In this document: positions 10,197 through 21,466 of the stretch, piece by piece
Layout of the letters: the number at the start of each line of letters is the position of its first letter
Numbering within the stretch: the first letter of the stretch is position 1
Source of the DNA: Lithobates sylvaticus
Taxonomy: Eukaryota; Chordata; Amphibia; Anura; Ranidae
Length of the DNA stretch: 64,000 nt
Assembly: GCA_028564925.1 (NCBI GenBank)
Contig: CM053029.1
Coordinates: forward strand, 586,995,668-587,059,667
Direction of reading: 5' to 3'
The notes under the pieces: generated by a model
What the model was told of the DNA's origin: nothing
Database searches by the model: none
What the model saw: only the letters and a program-made list of their open reading frames with translations
Made by a program: the position numbers and the translations under genes

Positions 10197-10759
10197 AAGG
10201 AGGGCCTCTGTGCCCAGACAGACGCTGGTTCGTCTGACAGCTGCTTCCTGTTTGTATCCTGTACTTGACCCTTGAAGATTGTCTTACCTGTTGCCAAACC
10301 CGGATCGTCCTGACTACTCTGCCTTCTCCTGACCTTGACCTTTGGCTTGCCTACTTGGATTTGTTACCTTCTCCTGCCCTGGACCTTTGGCCTGTACCTT
10401 GGACTCTCTTCTGAACCTGCCAGTGTTTGATCCCTAGCCTGCCTTGGACTCTCCTGCTCAAGGATACCTTTGTGCCTAATCTACCAGTGTTTGACCCTCG
10501 GCCTGCATTTACCTAACCTGCCTGTGTTTGATCCCCAGTCTGTTTTGCTGTGTCTCAACTAGGACTTCGTGGACGTACTAACCTGCTCCAGTCTACCCTA
10601 CTCTACAACATCAGGAGCCCACGCCTGGTCACCATCCCACCGGTGGCTTGTGCCTCTTGGTGCCAACCGTCCCTGTGTCACCTTCAGGGCAGTGGGCGCC
10701 GAGTCGCAAGGGCAACCGCTCTCGGCATCTTGGCCTCGGTGAGTACCTAGTTCATGACA
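10017..10759 (+). repeat. 3' LTR of the young Gypsy element
   Basis: Same length as the 5' LTR (743 bp). The single difference I see is near 10043 (C, against G near 4955 in the 5' LTR). The gag-pol frame ends inside it at 10196. The right copy of the CCCTC duplication follows. Confidence 0.93.
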
Positions 10760-11175
10760 CCCTCCTGTGCCCAGGTCCCTGACCCTGGTGATGGGTTACT
10801 TGACTGTAAAGATGACAAGAATGTCGACCCCAGGCCTTTCTTCTGGTGCCTCTTCTTGGCCTTTTCACCTCTTTCCAATCTTGGAGCTCTGTTTCTTGTC
10901 GGGGTTCCCAGCTGGCTCCTTCACTGAGACCTACGAAAGTTTCCCACCCTCTGATTTAAGAACAACTTTTGTAACACCTTCATAAGTTCTGGCAGCAGTT
11001 CTGCATTTCCTTCTTTCTGCGGGCACTGCACCTTGATGTGTCCTGGTTCCCCACACTGGGAACACTTCCAGATACCGGTCCTTTCGGCCTGTGCTTTGGC
11101 TTGAGCCTCCATAACATGCATCAAAACTTGTTGCACCTGCTCTTGAACTTGGGCCCCACCAATGTACCCCCCTTT
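10760..11175 (-). mobile_element. Degraded Ty3/Gypsy element, gag part (minus strand)
   Basis: Minus-strand translation contains a CCHC knuckle (CSQCGEPGHIKVQC, near 11030-11075) preceded by a Gln/Ala-rich helix. Orientation and degree of decay match the pol part at 3215-4928. The two segments are one older copy separated by the young element. Its upstream end runs into a minisatellite at about 11150. Broken and old. Confidence 0.75.
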
Positions 11176-11939
11176 CTCATCTGTCCCACCACTGTTACAC
11201 CCTGCTCTTCTGTCCCACCACTGTAACCCTCTGCTTATCTGCCCCACCACTGAACCATCTTCTCATCTGTCCTAACACTGAACTTATCTGATCATCTGCC
11301 CCACCACTGTAACCCCCTTTCTCATCTGCCCTACCACTGTAACCCCCTGCTCATGTGTTCCACCAATGTACCTTCTTTCTCCTCTGCACCGCTCTGCACA
11401 TCTGCCCCACCTCTGTACCCTCTTGCTCCTCTGCCCCACTGCTGTAACCCCCTGCTCATCTGTTCCACCAATGTACCTCCTTTCTCCTCTGCCCCAACAC
11501 TGAACCCCCCTGCTAATATGCCCCATCACTGTACCCCCTGCTTTTCTGTCCCAACACTGAACCCCCTTCTCATCCTTTTGACCACTGAACCTCCTGCACA
11601 TCTGCCCCACCACTTTAACCCCCTGCTCATCTGCCCCATCAATGTACCCCCTTTTCCCATCTGCCCCACCAATGTACCTCCCTGCCCATCTGATCCACTG
11701 CCATATCCCCATGCTCTTCTGTCTCACTACTGAATCACCTTCTCATCTGTCCTAACACTAAACCCATCTTCTAATGGGGCTACCAATGTAACCCGCTTTC
11801 TCATCTGCCCCACCAATGTACCTCCTGCACTTCTGTCTCACCTCTGTACCCCCCTGCTCTCCTGCCCCACCAATACACCTCCTTTCACATCTGCCCCACT
11901 GCTCTACTCCCCTGTTTTTCTGTCCCACCACTGAACTAT
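11150..11939. repeat. Minisatellite, ~30-bp unit (CTGCCCCACCACTGTAACCC type)
   Basis: About 26 diverged units of roughly 30 bp, each with a CATCTGCCCCACCACTG core and a variable CCCCCTGCTCAT part. The open frames on both strands are by-products of the repeat. Confidence 0.85.
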
Positions 11940-12065
11940 GGGATGTATGGGATGTATGGGATTTATTTGAGGTTTGGGATGTATGTGATGTATCTGATGT
12001 ATCTGATATATGGGATGTATGTGATGTATGGGATGTATATGATGTATGGGATGTATGGGATGTCA
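11940..12065. repeat. 9-bp tandem repeat (GGGATGTAT)
   Basis: About 14 units of GGGATGTAT with variants GTGATGTAT and CTGATGTAT, directly adjoining the ~30-bp minisatellite. Confidence 0.85.
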
Positions 12066-12689
12066 CATACAAGCATCTGGAATTGATACGCAATGATGAG
12101 CTCAGGTCAGGGGTATTTTCTGAAAGCAGTGGGCCTGTGTGCAGGATCATAAATTTGGCCCCCACAGCTGAGAAAAAGTGCATCTCTCTGCGCCACAGGA
12201 AGAGTTGGGTGCGATTTTCATTGCGCTAAATACTGGCTGTGGCTTAAAGGGACAGAGTGCCGGGGATCAGTAGTAAATGACACAAAGGTTCAGGAAAAAG
12301 TTTAACAAAGTTCCCAGAAGCTCAGCAGTAATTCCACAATCTGTCACCTGATTGGGGTTTTCTCAATCACAGAGAAATCCCTTCTTTCTGAAATTGGTGG
12401 TGGCAACCAAGCGAGTCATCTTCCTCCAGATGGTGAGCGGAGCTAGCAGGACTGTGATTGGCTTTAGCAGTGATCAATGGCAGTCCTCCTCCTCCTGGAA
12501 ACGGGGACCGCCTCCCCCTTCCCATACCAGATCTGCACCCAATCTCTTCCCCATCACAAAAGCTGACGATCGCAGCTACAGCAAAGTTAGAGAACCAAAC
12601 AATGTTTCCCATCTTTTACAATGTGTGGGGCGCAGTGCCTCCCCCTGCAGGTGCAGGTGCCACATGGGGAATTCTGAAATTGGAATGCA
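12066..12689. other. Unclassified sequence, no gene seen
   Basis: Moderately unique-looking sequence with no convincing frame, splice pattern or RNA gene. 12240-12660 may be an old interspersed repeat. Confidence 0.3.
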
Positions 12690-12692
12690 TTA

Positions 12693-13145
12693 GGCCCCTT
12701 TCACACTGGGGCGTTGAGCCGCGGTGACGGTAAAGCAGCGCTATATTTAGCGCTGCTTTACCGTCGTTTTCACCGCGGTTTTCGGCCGCTCGCGGTGCGG
12801 TTTTACCCCCCGCGAGCGGCCGAAAAAGGGTTAAACACCCCCCGCAGAGCGCCGCCGTAGCCGCGGTATTACCGCGGTAACCGCGGTATTGCCGCGGTTT
12901 TACGGCGGTCTCCCATTGTAATCAATGGGAAGGAGCGGTATAGGAGCGGTGAACACACCGCTCCTATCCCGCTCCAAAGATGCTGCTAGCAGGACTTTTT
13001 TTACCGTCCTGCTAGCGCACCGCTCCAGTGTGAAAGCCCGCCGGCTTTCACACTGGAGTGAATGGGGCCGGATTTTTTCATGCGGTGAACAGGCGCTATT
13101 TTTAGCGCCGCACCGCATGAAAAACGCCCCGGTGTGAAAGGGGCC
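12693..13145. mobile_element. Harbinger-like MITE, hairpin-rich
   Basis: Terminal inverted repeats GGCCCCTTTCACACTGGGGCG / CGCCCCGGTGTGAAAGGGGCC are flanked by TTA (12690-12692 and 13146-13148), the target type of PIF/Harbinger transposons. The interior is a chain of palindromes, e.g. AAAGCAGCGCT / AGCGCTGCTTT, a CCGCGAGCGGCCG block with its inverse, and GCTAGCAGGAC / GTCCTGCTAGC. No coding capacity. Confidence 0.85.
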
Positions 13146-13452
13146 TTAGTGTCTCACTAACACTTCCCTGCTCTGCTGATGGGGAGGGAGTCGAGTGCCG
13201 GCAAAAGAGGCTTTGTGTGCTATGTGTAATGTGCTAAGTAATATGATGGCACTCTATATTAGAGCTGCACGATTAATTGTCAAGTATCGTTATCACAATT
13301 TTTTTCCCGTTGCCATATTGACAAAAGTGTTTCACGATTCTTTCTAGGCAAAGAATTCTCTCTGCTCTTCTGAAGCCGAGAAGCCCTCAAAAGACAGGAA
13401 GAAAAAAAAACGGGCAGTCTGCCAAGAATCACAACTTTCTTTAGCCGTGGAA

Positions 13453-13913
13453 CTTAAAGGGGTGTTCCAGCGTGAATTTTTTATTTTTTTTTAAAGTCAG
13501 CATCTAAAAAAAAAGTAGCTCCTGACTTTTAATAAGGAAATGTACCTGTCCAGGGCGCCCGCGATGTCGGCCGCCCGAGGCCGACCCGTCCCCTGGCTCT
13601 CGGGTCCCGGCGCCGCCATCCTTACTAAGGGAAACAAGCAGTGGAGCCTTGCCGCTTCACTGCCCGTTTCCTACTGCGCATGCGCGAGTCGCATGCACGC
13701 CCCATTCCCCAGAAGACAATTGCGGAGGAGGAGAGAAGACTGAAGTTCACCGCGGAGTAGGAAGAGGCAGATTAGGAAGACTGCCTAACAACAGGGGTTT
13801 CTGGTAAGGTAAAAAAATAAATTTTTTCAAGTGTTTTATTTTTTTTTTAAGAATATTAATGCTATTTTTTTTTTTTTTTTTTTTTTTTTTTTAGGATGGT
13901 CCTCTACTTTAAG
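13453..13913. mobile_element. Non-autonomous TIR element, family A (copy 2), nested in hAT
   Basis: Homologous to 568-1037. Ends CTTAAAGGGGTGTTCC and CCTCTACTTTAAG form a loose inverted repeat. It shares CCTACTGCGCATGCGCGAGTCGC-type sequence near 13670-13692. A long T run (13865-13892) lies near its 3' end. Confidence 0.6.
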
Positions 13914-13978
13914 TATAAATATTGTAACAATTTGTCAAAGGAATAGACTTTGTGTGTAAATGAGGAAAGTTTAACCAC

Positions 13979-14076
13979 TTAACCCTTTCATGACTAAGCC
14001 TATTTCTGACATTTGGTGTTTACAAGTTAAGATCCGTATTTTTTGCTAGAAAATTACTTAGAAATCCCAAACATTA

Positions 14077-14107
<31 letters not shown>

Positions 14108-15113
14108 TAGCAGAGAATCTAGAGAATAAAATGGCGATTGTTGCAATATTTTATGTCACACGGTATTTGTGCAGCTGTGTTTTAAGCGCAACTTTTTGGG
14201 AAAAAGATACTTTCATGAATTTTAAAAAAACGAAACAGTAAAGTTAGCCCAATTTGTTTGTATAATGTGAAAGATGATGTTACGCTGAGTAAATAGATAC
14301 CAAACATGACGCGTTTTATAATTGCACGCACTTGTGGAATGGCAACAAACTACGGTACCTAAAAATCTCCATAGGCGATGCTTTACGGAGAGGGTCTAGT
14401 GCTAGAATTATTGCTCTCGCTCTGACGATCGCGGCGATACCTCACATGTGTGATTTGAACACCGTTTACATATGCGGGCGCGACTTCCGTATGCGTTTTC
14501 TTTGCTGTGCAAGCTCGCGGGGAAGGGGGCGCTTTAAAAAAAAAATTCTTATTGATTTTATTTAATTTTAGATAATTAAATTGTGTTTTTGTTTTTTTAT
14601 TTGATCACTTTTATTGCTGTCACAAGGAATGTAAACATCCCTTGTGACAGTAATAGGTGGTGACAGGTACTCTTTATGGAGGGATCGGGGGTCTAAAAGA
14701 CCCCAAATCCCTCCTTTGCACTTCAAAGTATTCAGATCACCGAAAACGGTGTATCTGAATACTGTGTACTTTTTTAAATTCTGCGCCATTGGCAGCCGAG
14801 TAAACAGGAAGTGACGTTGTGACGTCGCTTCCGTGTTTACCTACAGGAGACTGGAACCAAGCCGTTTCCGACTTCGTTCCATTCTGTCTCTAGCCGCCGG
14901 AAGCGGCGGATGTTCGATCGGGCCTCCAGATGGAACGGGAGGCCCGGTAAGAACAGCGTGAGGCGGCGGGAGGGGGGGACTCCGGTATAACAGCCGAGCG
15001 GCTTTTAGCCGCATTGGTTGTTATACCCGGATAGCCAATCGCCCGCTCTAAACAACGGTACCGGGATGATGCCGAGTACGCATATCTGCGTACGCTCGGC
15101 GGGAAAGGGTTAA
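13979..15113. mobile_element. TTAA-bounded element nested in hAT
   Basis: The ends TTAACCCTTTC (13979-13989) and GAAAGGGTTAA (15103-15113) are exact inverted repeats that include TTAA. Internal landmarks are TTTTTTGCTAGAAAATTACTTAG, a (TA)n run at 14076-14099, and a TGACGATCGCGGCGATACC block that recurs in diverged form at 22696-22720. No protein frame. piggyBac-like class is inferred from the TTAA target. Confidence 0.65.
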
Positions 15114-15420
15114 ACACTAAACCTTTTTCTGACATTTGTTGGTTTCAAGTTAAAATCATTTTTTTTTTTTGCTAGAAAATTACTTAGAACCCCCAAACAT
15201 TATATATATATTTTTTTAGTAGAGACTCCAGAGAATAAAATAGTGGTTGTTGCAATATTTTATGTCGCGCTGTTTTTGTGCAGCGGTCTTTCAAATGCAA
15301 TTTTTTGGGAAAAAATGACTTTAAAAAAATGACTAAAAAATGACTAAAAAAAAACAGTAAAATTAGCCCAATTTTTTTTTTGTATACAGTAATGTGAAAG
15401 ATTTTACGTCGCGAGAATCG
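15114..15420. repeat. Second, partial copy of the 13.99-14.29 kb block
   Basis: Phrases such as TGCTAGAAAATTACTTAGAA, GAGAATAAAATAG and TTGCAATATTTTATGTC repeat in the same order as in 13990-14290. It is a direct, partial duplicate directly abutting the TTAA element. Confidence 0.7.
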
Positions 15421-15491
15421 TAATCTTTTTATTCTAAGCAGAAAAATTGTGATTCTCATTTTGGCCAGAATCGTGCAGCTCTACTCTATAT

Positions 15492-16189
15492 ACAAGGAAA
15501 ATAAATTCAATAAATTTAATTCTGACCTTGGAAGTCAGTAATATCAAATAATTCCTGACCATGAAATATGATTTAACAGCTAATTATCAGTAGTTAAGTA
15601 AATAAATATAAAGAAAAATACTAATCCCACAATTTGTAAAGTTAAACATTGGTGTGGGCTCGTTTCGCTGGGGGAGCGGCTGAACTAATCCTGTTTTAAT
15701 ACAACCGAAGCCGTAACTTCAATAGTTTTAGTTTTCAGTTTTATGGTTCATTATATAAAGAAAATAATAATAACGGAATGCCTTGTGGACTCCGGGTTTC
15801 CAGGGTTCATATTTTCCTCTCTGGCTCTGGCCTCCTTCCAGTCTATTTGATCTAGGTGGGAAAAATGGCCACAGCTCTCATTTCCACCAAGGGCTCGCTA
15901 ACCCTGCCAACACTACACCAGGCCGAATCAATACGATCCTTTGTTTGTCTCACAGAGCGCTCCATACGCCCCATCCAGACACACACAGGCCTGGAAAATA
16001 ATAGGTAATGCTGGATACTGGAAACTTCCAACAAGTGAATCCTTGCAAAGTCATCGAGAGAGTAAAGCAACCCGCACCGGCTTCTTTTCCTGAAAGCTTG
16101 TTTGTCTTTTCCTATCCTAGAGATAACTTTTTTTTTTTTTTTTGCAGTTGTGTTTGATTTTTATTGTCTCTATAGAAACAACTTTTTTC
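15492..16189. other. Unclassified AT-rich sequence, no gene seen
   Basis: No convincing frame, RNA gene or repeat boundary. A long T run at 16127-16143 precedes the next element. Confidence 0.3.
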
Positions 16190-17163
16190 CTAACCACTTG
16201 CCTTCCAGGCACGAACACCTCCTTCCCGACCAAGCCATTTTTCAGCTTTCAGCGCTGTCGCATTTTGAATGACAATTGCGCGGTCATGCAGCGCTGTACC
16301 AAAATACAATTTTTGTCATTTTTTCCCCACAGATAGAGCTTTATTTTGGTGGTATTTGATCACCTCTGCGGTTTTCATTTCTTGCGCTATAAACAAAAGA
16401 AGAGGGACAAGTTTGAAAAAACATAATATTTTTTACTTTTTATTATAATAAATATCCAATTTTTTATTTTATTTTTTAACAAATTTTTTCCTCAGTTTAG
16501 GCCGATATGTATTCTTCTACATATTTTTGGTAAAAAAAAAAATCGCAATAAACGTATATTGATTGGTTTGCGCAAAAGTTATAGCGTCTACAAAATAGGG
16601 GATAGATTTATGACATTTTTATTATTATTTTTTTTTTTTACTAGTAATGGCGGCGATCTGCCATTTTTATTGTGACTGCGACATTGCGGCGGACATATCG
16701 GACACTTTTGACACATTTTTGGGACCATTCACATTTATACAGCGATCCGTGCTATAAAAATGCATTGATTACTGTATAAATGTGACTGGCAGGGAAGGGG
16801 TTAACACTAGGGGGCGCTGCAGGGGTTAATATGTTCCCTATGTTAGTGATTCTAACTGTGGGGGGGAGGGGACTGACTGGGGGAGGGGACCGATCGGTGT
16901 CCCTATGTACAAGGGACACACCATCGGTCTCCTCTCCAGTGACAGCACGTGGATCTGTGTGTTTACATACACAGATCCACGTCCTGCTCAGTTACTGGGC
17001 AATCGCGGGTGCGCCGGGCACGCGCATCGGGTCCCCAGCGACGCTGCGGGCACGCGCGCGCCCCTAGTGGCCAAAATGGTAGCGCCGTCATATGACGGCG
17101 TCCCGCCACAAGAGCCGCACCGCTCCGCCGTCAATTGACAGTGGGCGGTCGGCAGGAAGTTAA
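16190..17163 (+). mobile_element. TTAA-family element
   Basis: Starts (C)TAACCACTTGCC and ends GGCAGGAAGTTAA. It carries the family core at 16327-16366 (in the orientation AGAGCTTTATTTTGGTGG), followed by TTTAGGCCGATATGTATTC, GGTTTGCGCAAAAGTTATAG and ATGGCGGCGATC blocks. These occur in the same order at 62115-63060. No protein frame. Confidence 0.75.
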
Positions 17164-17181
17164 AGTGGTATTAAAGTGTTA

Positions 17182-17588
17182 TGCCGTGTACACACGGCCG
17201 GACTTTTCGACAGCGAAGGTCAGACGGAACGAATCCGTCGGAAAATTCGACCTTGTGTGGGCTTCATCGGACCTTTGCTGTCGAAAAATCAGACGGACTT
17301 TAGATTTAGAACACGTTTCAAATCTTTCCGACGGACTCGAGTCCGGTTGAAAAATCCGTTCGTCTGTGTGCTGGTCCGACGGACGAAAAACCGACGCTAG
17401 GGCAGCTATTGGCTACTGGCTATGAACTTCCTTATTCTCGTCCAGTTGAACGTCATCACGGTCGAATCCGTTGGACTTTGGTGTGATTGTGTGTAGACAA
17501 GTCCGTTTGGGCGGAACTCCGTCGGAACTCCGTCGAAAAGTCCTTCGGAGTTCAGTCCGACAAAAAGTCCGGCCGTGTGTACTTGGCA
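17182..17588. mobile_element. Harbinger-like MITE (TGCCGTGTACACACGG ends)
   Basis: TGCCGTGTACACACGGCCGG and CCGGCCGTGTGTACTTGGCA are terminal inverted repeats flanked by TTA (17179-17181, 17589-17591). The interior has many short GTCCGACGGA / TCCGTCGGA palindromes. No coding capacity. Confidence 0.8.
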
Positions 17589-17591
17589 TTA

Positions 17592-18097
17592 CTAAACCCA
17601 GGACCCTGCATTCATTATACCTGGTGTCCCACAGTACACAGAACATGGAAATGCAATTATTATAGTAAATATAAACTGCTAAATACCTTTTCTCATCAGC
17701 AGTATATAACAGTCGTGTGACTTCTATTATTGTCTGGTTAAAGCTTGTAGGAGGAGTTTTCATTCTACTGGCTGTCCTATGGGGCTATAGGACCCCTGAC
17801 CCTCTGTCTGGACATTGCTAATTGGCCCTGTGCTGATCACATGCACTCTCCCAAGAGAAAAAAAAAAACTAACTAGCAATACACACCAAACTGAGCATGT
17901 GCAGAGTGCCCCCAAGGCTCTGCCTTATAAGCAGATAGATTGGGGATACTAAAAGAAGAGGAGGATCAGAGAAGACAGGCTCAAACAGCCTTTTTACACA
18001 ATGCAGAGGATTAACCCCTTAGGCTCCACAGTATAACAAGCATGCTTTACTGCATATACAGACTGATTTTACTATTGCAGGTTTAGTAACACTTTAA
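17592..18097. other. Unclassified spacer, no gene seen
   Basis: No supported gene. The 17740-17990 segment looks like moderately unique sequence with no clear frame. Confidence 0.3.
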
Positions 18098-18488
18098 GCC
18101 TGGGTTCACACATATGCGAACACAGGCATCGCATGCGATTCGTACTGCATTGCTGTGCCGATCACATGCGATGTCTGTGCAATGTGAATTCAGCCATACA
18201 GTTGTGTGGCTGAACTCGCATTGGATTTGCACAAGAAAAGGTGCAGGAACCTTTTTTTATCTGCACTGGAATCAGATCGCATGGGTGCTCACAACCATGT
18301 GATCCGATTGCTGCCTGAATCCACAGTTCTCACTGTGATCTGTGAACCGATCTGGGGTGTCATTAACTTTGTATTGACACCCACAGCGGTTCGCAGAGGG
18401 CAGTGTGAACTCCCTGTGCGGGAGATACAATGCGGGCATCGGCCCTGGAATTGTGTTGGTTTCCGCATCGCAATAGTGTGAACCCAGC
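18098..18488. mobile_element. Harbinger-like MITE (CTGGGTTCACAC ends)
   Basis: GCCTGGGTTCACAC and GTGTGAACCCAGC are inverted ends, flanked by TAA on both sides (18095-18097, 18489-18491). Internal palindromes include GCATGCGAT and GTGTCA..TGACAC pairs. No coding capacity. Confidence 0.75.
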
Positions 18489-18527
18489 TAAAGGTATGGC
18501 TTTTTTTTTAACCTCTTTGTGCCTAAA

Positions 18528-18790
18528 GCTGCGTACACACGATCAGACTTTCCAACGGGAAATGTTCGATGACGGGCTGTTGGCGGTAAATCCGACCATG
18601 TGTACGGTCCATCGGACAATTGTTGTCGGATTTTCCGCGGACAAATGTGTGTTGTCGGATTTTCAGAGCGTGTGTAGCCAAGTCCATCGGACAAAAAGTC
18701 CAAAGTGCAAACACGCATTCTCGGAAGGGAGGAGGAGCCAGGAGCAGTCGGTCTTGTAAACTCGCGTTCGTAATGGAGAATTAACATTCG
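18528..18790. mobile_element. 5' part of a GTACACACGATC-type MITE
   Basis: Begins AAAGCTGCGTACACACGATC and carries GTCGGATTTTC palindromes like the element at 17182-17588. A matching terminal form (CCGATCGTGTGTACGACGC) is seen near 22410-22430. 18791-18960 is unassigned. Confidence 0.5.
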
Positions 18791-19342
18791 TGACGCGGCA
18801 AATTATGAAATCTGGAAATGCAGCGCACAATTCTCTTCTTCTATAATGGGATAATAATGAAGCTGCTTTGCTGGTGATACTGATGGAGTTATTGCAAACA
18901 CATTTTTAAAGGTTTTTTTTTCTAGTGATATCAAGAATAATATTGTTATTATTATTATTATTAACCTCTTCGCGCCCGCGCTATAGCCGAAAGACGGCTG
19001 CAGCGCGGACGCTCCCTGCAGGGAGGACGTCCCTGGACGTCCTGTTGTTTACTTCCCTAATGCGCGCTCCTGAGAGCGCGCATCGGGGAAGTTCTGTGCT
19101 GGCCGTGTCCGTCGGACACGGCCGGTCACAGATCGCTGTAAACGGCCAATTACAGCGGCCGTTTACAGTGAGATCGGCGTGTCCAATGAGAGATGATCTC
19201 ATATGGAAACATATGAGATCATCTGTCAGCGCCGCTCTCTCTCCTCACACAGACAGCGTGTGGGGAGAGAGAGAACAACGGCTGCAGCGCCGTAAGTAAG
19301 AAAAAAAAAAAAAAAAAAAACTAAATGTGCGATCTGTGTCCC

Positions 19343-20165
19343 CATTCACCTGCCGCCATCCACCTGTCACCATCCACCTGTCACCATCCACCTGTCCCCA
19401 TCCACCTGTCACCATCCGCCTGTCACCATCCACCTGTCACCATCCACTTGTCTCCACCTGTCCCCATCCACCTGTCACCATCCACCTGTCACCATCCACC
19501 TGTCACCATCCACTTGTCTCCACCTGTCCCCATCCACCTGTCCCCATCCACCTGTCACCATCCACCTGTCACCATCCACTTGTCTCCACCTGTCCCCATC
19601 CACCTGTCACCATCCACCTGTCCCCATCCACCTGTCACCATCCACCTGTCACCATCCACCTGTCCCCATCCACCCGTCCCCATCCACCCGTCACCATCCA
19701 CCCGTCACCATCCACCCGTCACCATCCACCCGTCACCATCCACCCGTCACCATCCACCTGTCACCATCCACCTGTCACCATCCACCTGTCACCATCCACC
19801 TGTCCCCATCCACCTGTCACCATCCACCTGTCACCATCCACCCGTCACCATCCACCCGTCACCATCCACCCCATCCACCTGTCCCCATCCACCCCATCCA
19901 CCTGTCCCCATCCACCTGTACCCATCCACCCGTCACCCTCCACCCGTCACCATCCACCCCATCCACCTGTCCCCATCCACCCCATCCACCTGTCCCCATC
20001 CACCTGTACCCATCCACCTGTCCCCATCCACCCGTCACCATCCACCTGTCCCCATCGTCCCCATCCACCCGTCCCCATCCAACTGTCCCCATCCACCCGT
20101 CACCATCCACCCGTCACCATCCACCCCATCCACCTGTCCCCATCCACCTGTCCCCATCCGTGTCC
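19343..20165. repeat. 15-bp minisatellite (CACCATCCACCTGTC)
   Basis: Over 50 units of 15 bp with variants (CCCGTC, CCCCATC). Because 15 is a multiple of 3, a 323-codon Pro/His/Ser frame stays open; it is an artefact. Most units contain the E-box CACCTG. Confidence 0.95.
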
Positions 20166-20560
20166 CCAGTGCACCTGTCCCCAGTGCCACGTGTCATCAG
20201 TGCCACGTCAGTGCCATCTGTCATCAGTGCCATATTAGTGTCACGTGTCATCAGTGCCACATATTAGTGCCATCTGTCATCAGTGCCGCATATTAGTGCC
20301 ATCTCTCATCAGTGCCACGTATTAGTGCCACATGATAGTGCCACGTATTAGTGCCATCTGTCATCAGTGCCATCTGTCAGTGTCACATGTCATCAGTGCC
20401 CCGTATTAGTGCCATCTGTCATCAGTGTCACGTGTCATCAGTGCCCCATACTAGTGCCATCTGTCACCAGTGCCACATCAGTGTCACATGTCATCAGTGC
20501 CACGTATCAGTGCCACCTGTCATCAGTGCCACGTCAGTGTCACGTGTCATTGTCCTGGTG
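20166..20560. repeat. Minisatellite, CATCAGTGCCAC type
   Basis: Repeats of CATCAGTGCCAC / GTATTAGTGCCATCTGT phrases. The same array type, longer, lies at 57040-58345 in the homologous element. Confidence 0.9.
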
Positions 20561-21466
20561 CTCCAGGGCCTTCAAAAGTGTAATAGGTGGTCAACAAGTT
20601 AGATGTGTAATTTATGCTCCTAGAACACATGATGGCGCTCCCTGCATGTTGGGCCTCTCTATGTGGCCAGGCTGTGTAAAAGTCCCACACATGTGGTATC
20701 ATAATACTCAGGAGGAGTAGCAGAATTTATTTTGGGGTGTCATTTGTGGTATACACATTCCATGTGAGAGAAATAACCTATTACAATGACAATTTTGTGA
20801 AAAAAAATAAAAAATAAAAAAATAATTAATTTTGCAAAGAATTGTGGGAAAAAAATGACAACATCAAAAAGCTCACCATGCCTCTTACTAAATACCTTGG
20901 AATGTCTACTTTCAAAAAAGGGGTCATTTGGGGGGTATTTGTACTTTCCTGGCAAGTTCGGGTCACAAGAAATGAGATCGGCCACCAGTACATCAGATGT
21001 GATCAATTTTGTATGATTCACACCACAGATTGTAGAGTCTGTAACTTTCACAAAGACCAAATAATATCCACTAATTTGGGTTATTTTTACCAAAGATATG
21101 TGGCAGTATAAATTGCGGCCAAAATTTATGAAGAAAAATTAATAATTTGCCAAATTTTATCACAGAAACAAAGAAAATGCGTTTTTTTTTCTAAATTTTC
21201 GGTCTTTTTTCATTTATAGCGCAAAAAATAAAAAACCCAGAGGTGATCAAATACCACCAAAAGAAAGCTCTATTTGTGGGAAAAAAAGGACAAAAAATTC
21301 ATTTGGGTTCAGTATTGCATGGCTGAGTAATTGTCATTCAAAGTGTGAGAGCACCGAAAGCTGAAAATTGGTCTGGGCAGGATGTTTAAGTGCCCAGTAA
21401 GCAAGTGGTTTTTATTTTTTTTTATTTGGGCAAGTTACCACAACACCATTATCCCGTAGTTTTTAA

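Larger units (their letters stand above)
4929..10759 (+). mobile_element. Young, whole-looking chromodomain Ty3/Gypsy element (Tf1/sushi-like)
   Basis: Two 743-bp LTRs (4929-5671 and 10017-10759) flank one gag-pol frame. The 5-bp target duplication CCCTC lies at 4924-4928 and 10760-10764. By eye the LTRs differ at a single site, so insertion is very recent on an evolutionary scale. Features of the Tf1/sushi group are a single gag-pol frame, a C-terminal chromodomain, and a primer site complementary to the start of the element's own RNA. It sits inside an older Gypsy copy on the opposite strand. It looks whole. Confidence 0.92.
13260..15483. mobile_element. Composite hAT element, 2.2 kb, perfect 8-bp duplication
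   Basis: The ends TAGAGCTGCACGATT and AATCGTGCAGCTCTA are exact inverted repeats. The 8-bp duplication CTCTATAT lies at 13252-13259 and 15484-15491. hAT elements make 8-bp duplications. No transposase frame is visible; most of the interior is made of other repeats that inserted into it (13453-13913 and 13979-15113). Confidence 0.85.
18961..21412 (+). mobile_element. TTAA-family element with internal minisatellites (copy d)
   Basis: Starts TTAACCTCTTCGCGCC and ends near GCAAGTGGTT (final TTAA decayed). It matches the copy at 56728-59156 over the 5' GC-rich part (GCTATAG then GAAAGACGGCT), the GTGCCATCTGTCATCAG array, a post-array region (GTGCTCCAGG through TGTGGTAT), and the family core at 21241-21280. 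Two arrays fill its middle. No credible protein; an 89-codon frame (20842-21111) is discussed under findings. Confidence 0.75.

Noticed and set aside
19325-20296. 323-codon Pro/His/Ser-rich open frame
   Set aside because: Product of a 15-bp tandem repeat; 15 is a multiple of 3 so the frame cannot easily close. No start context or neighbouring exon.
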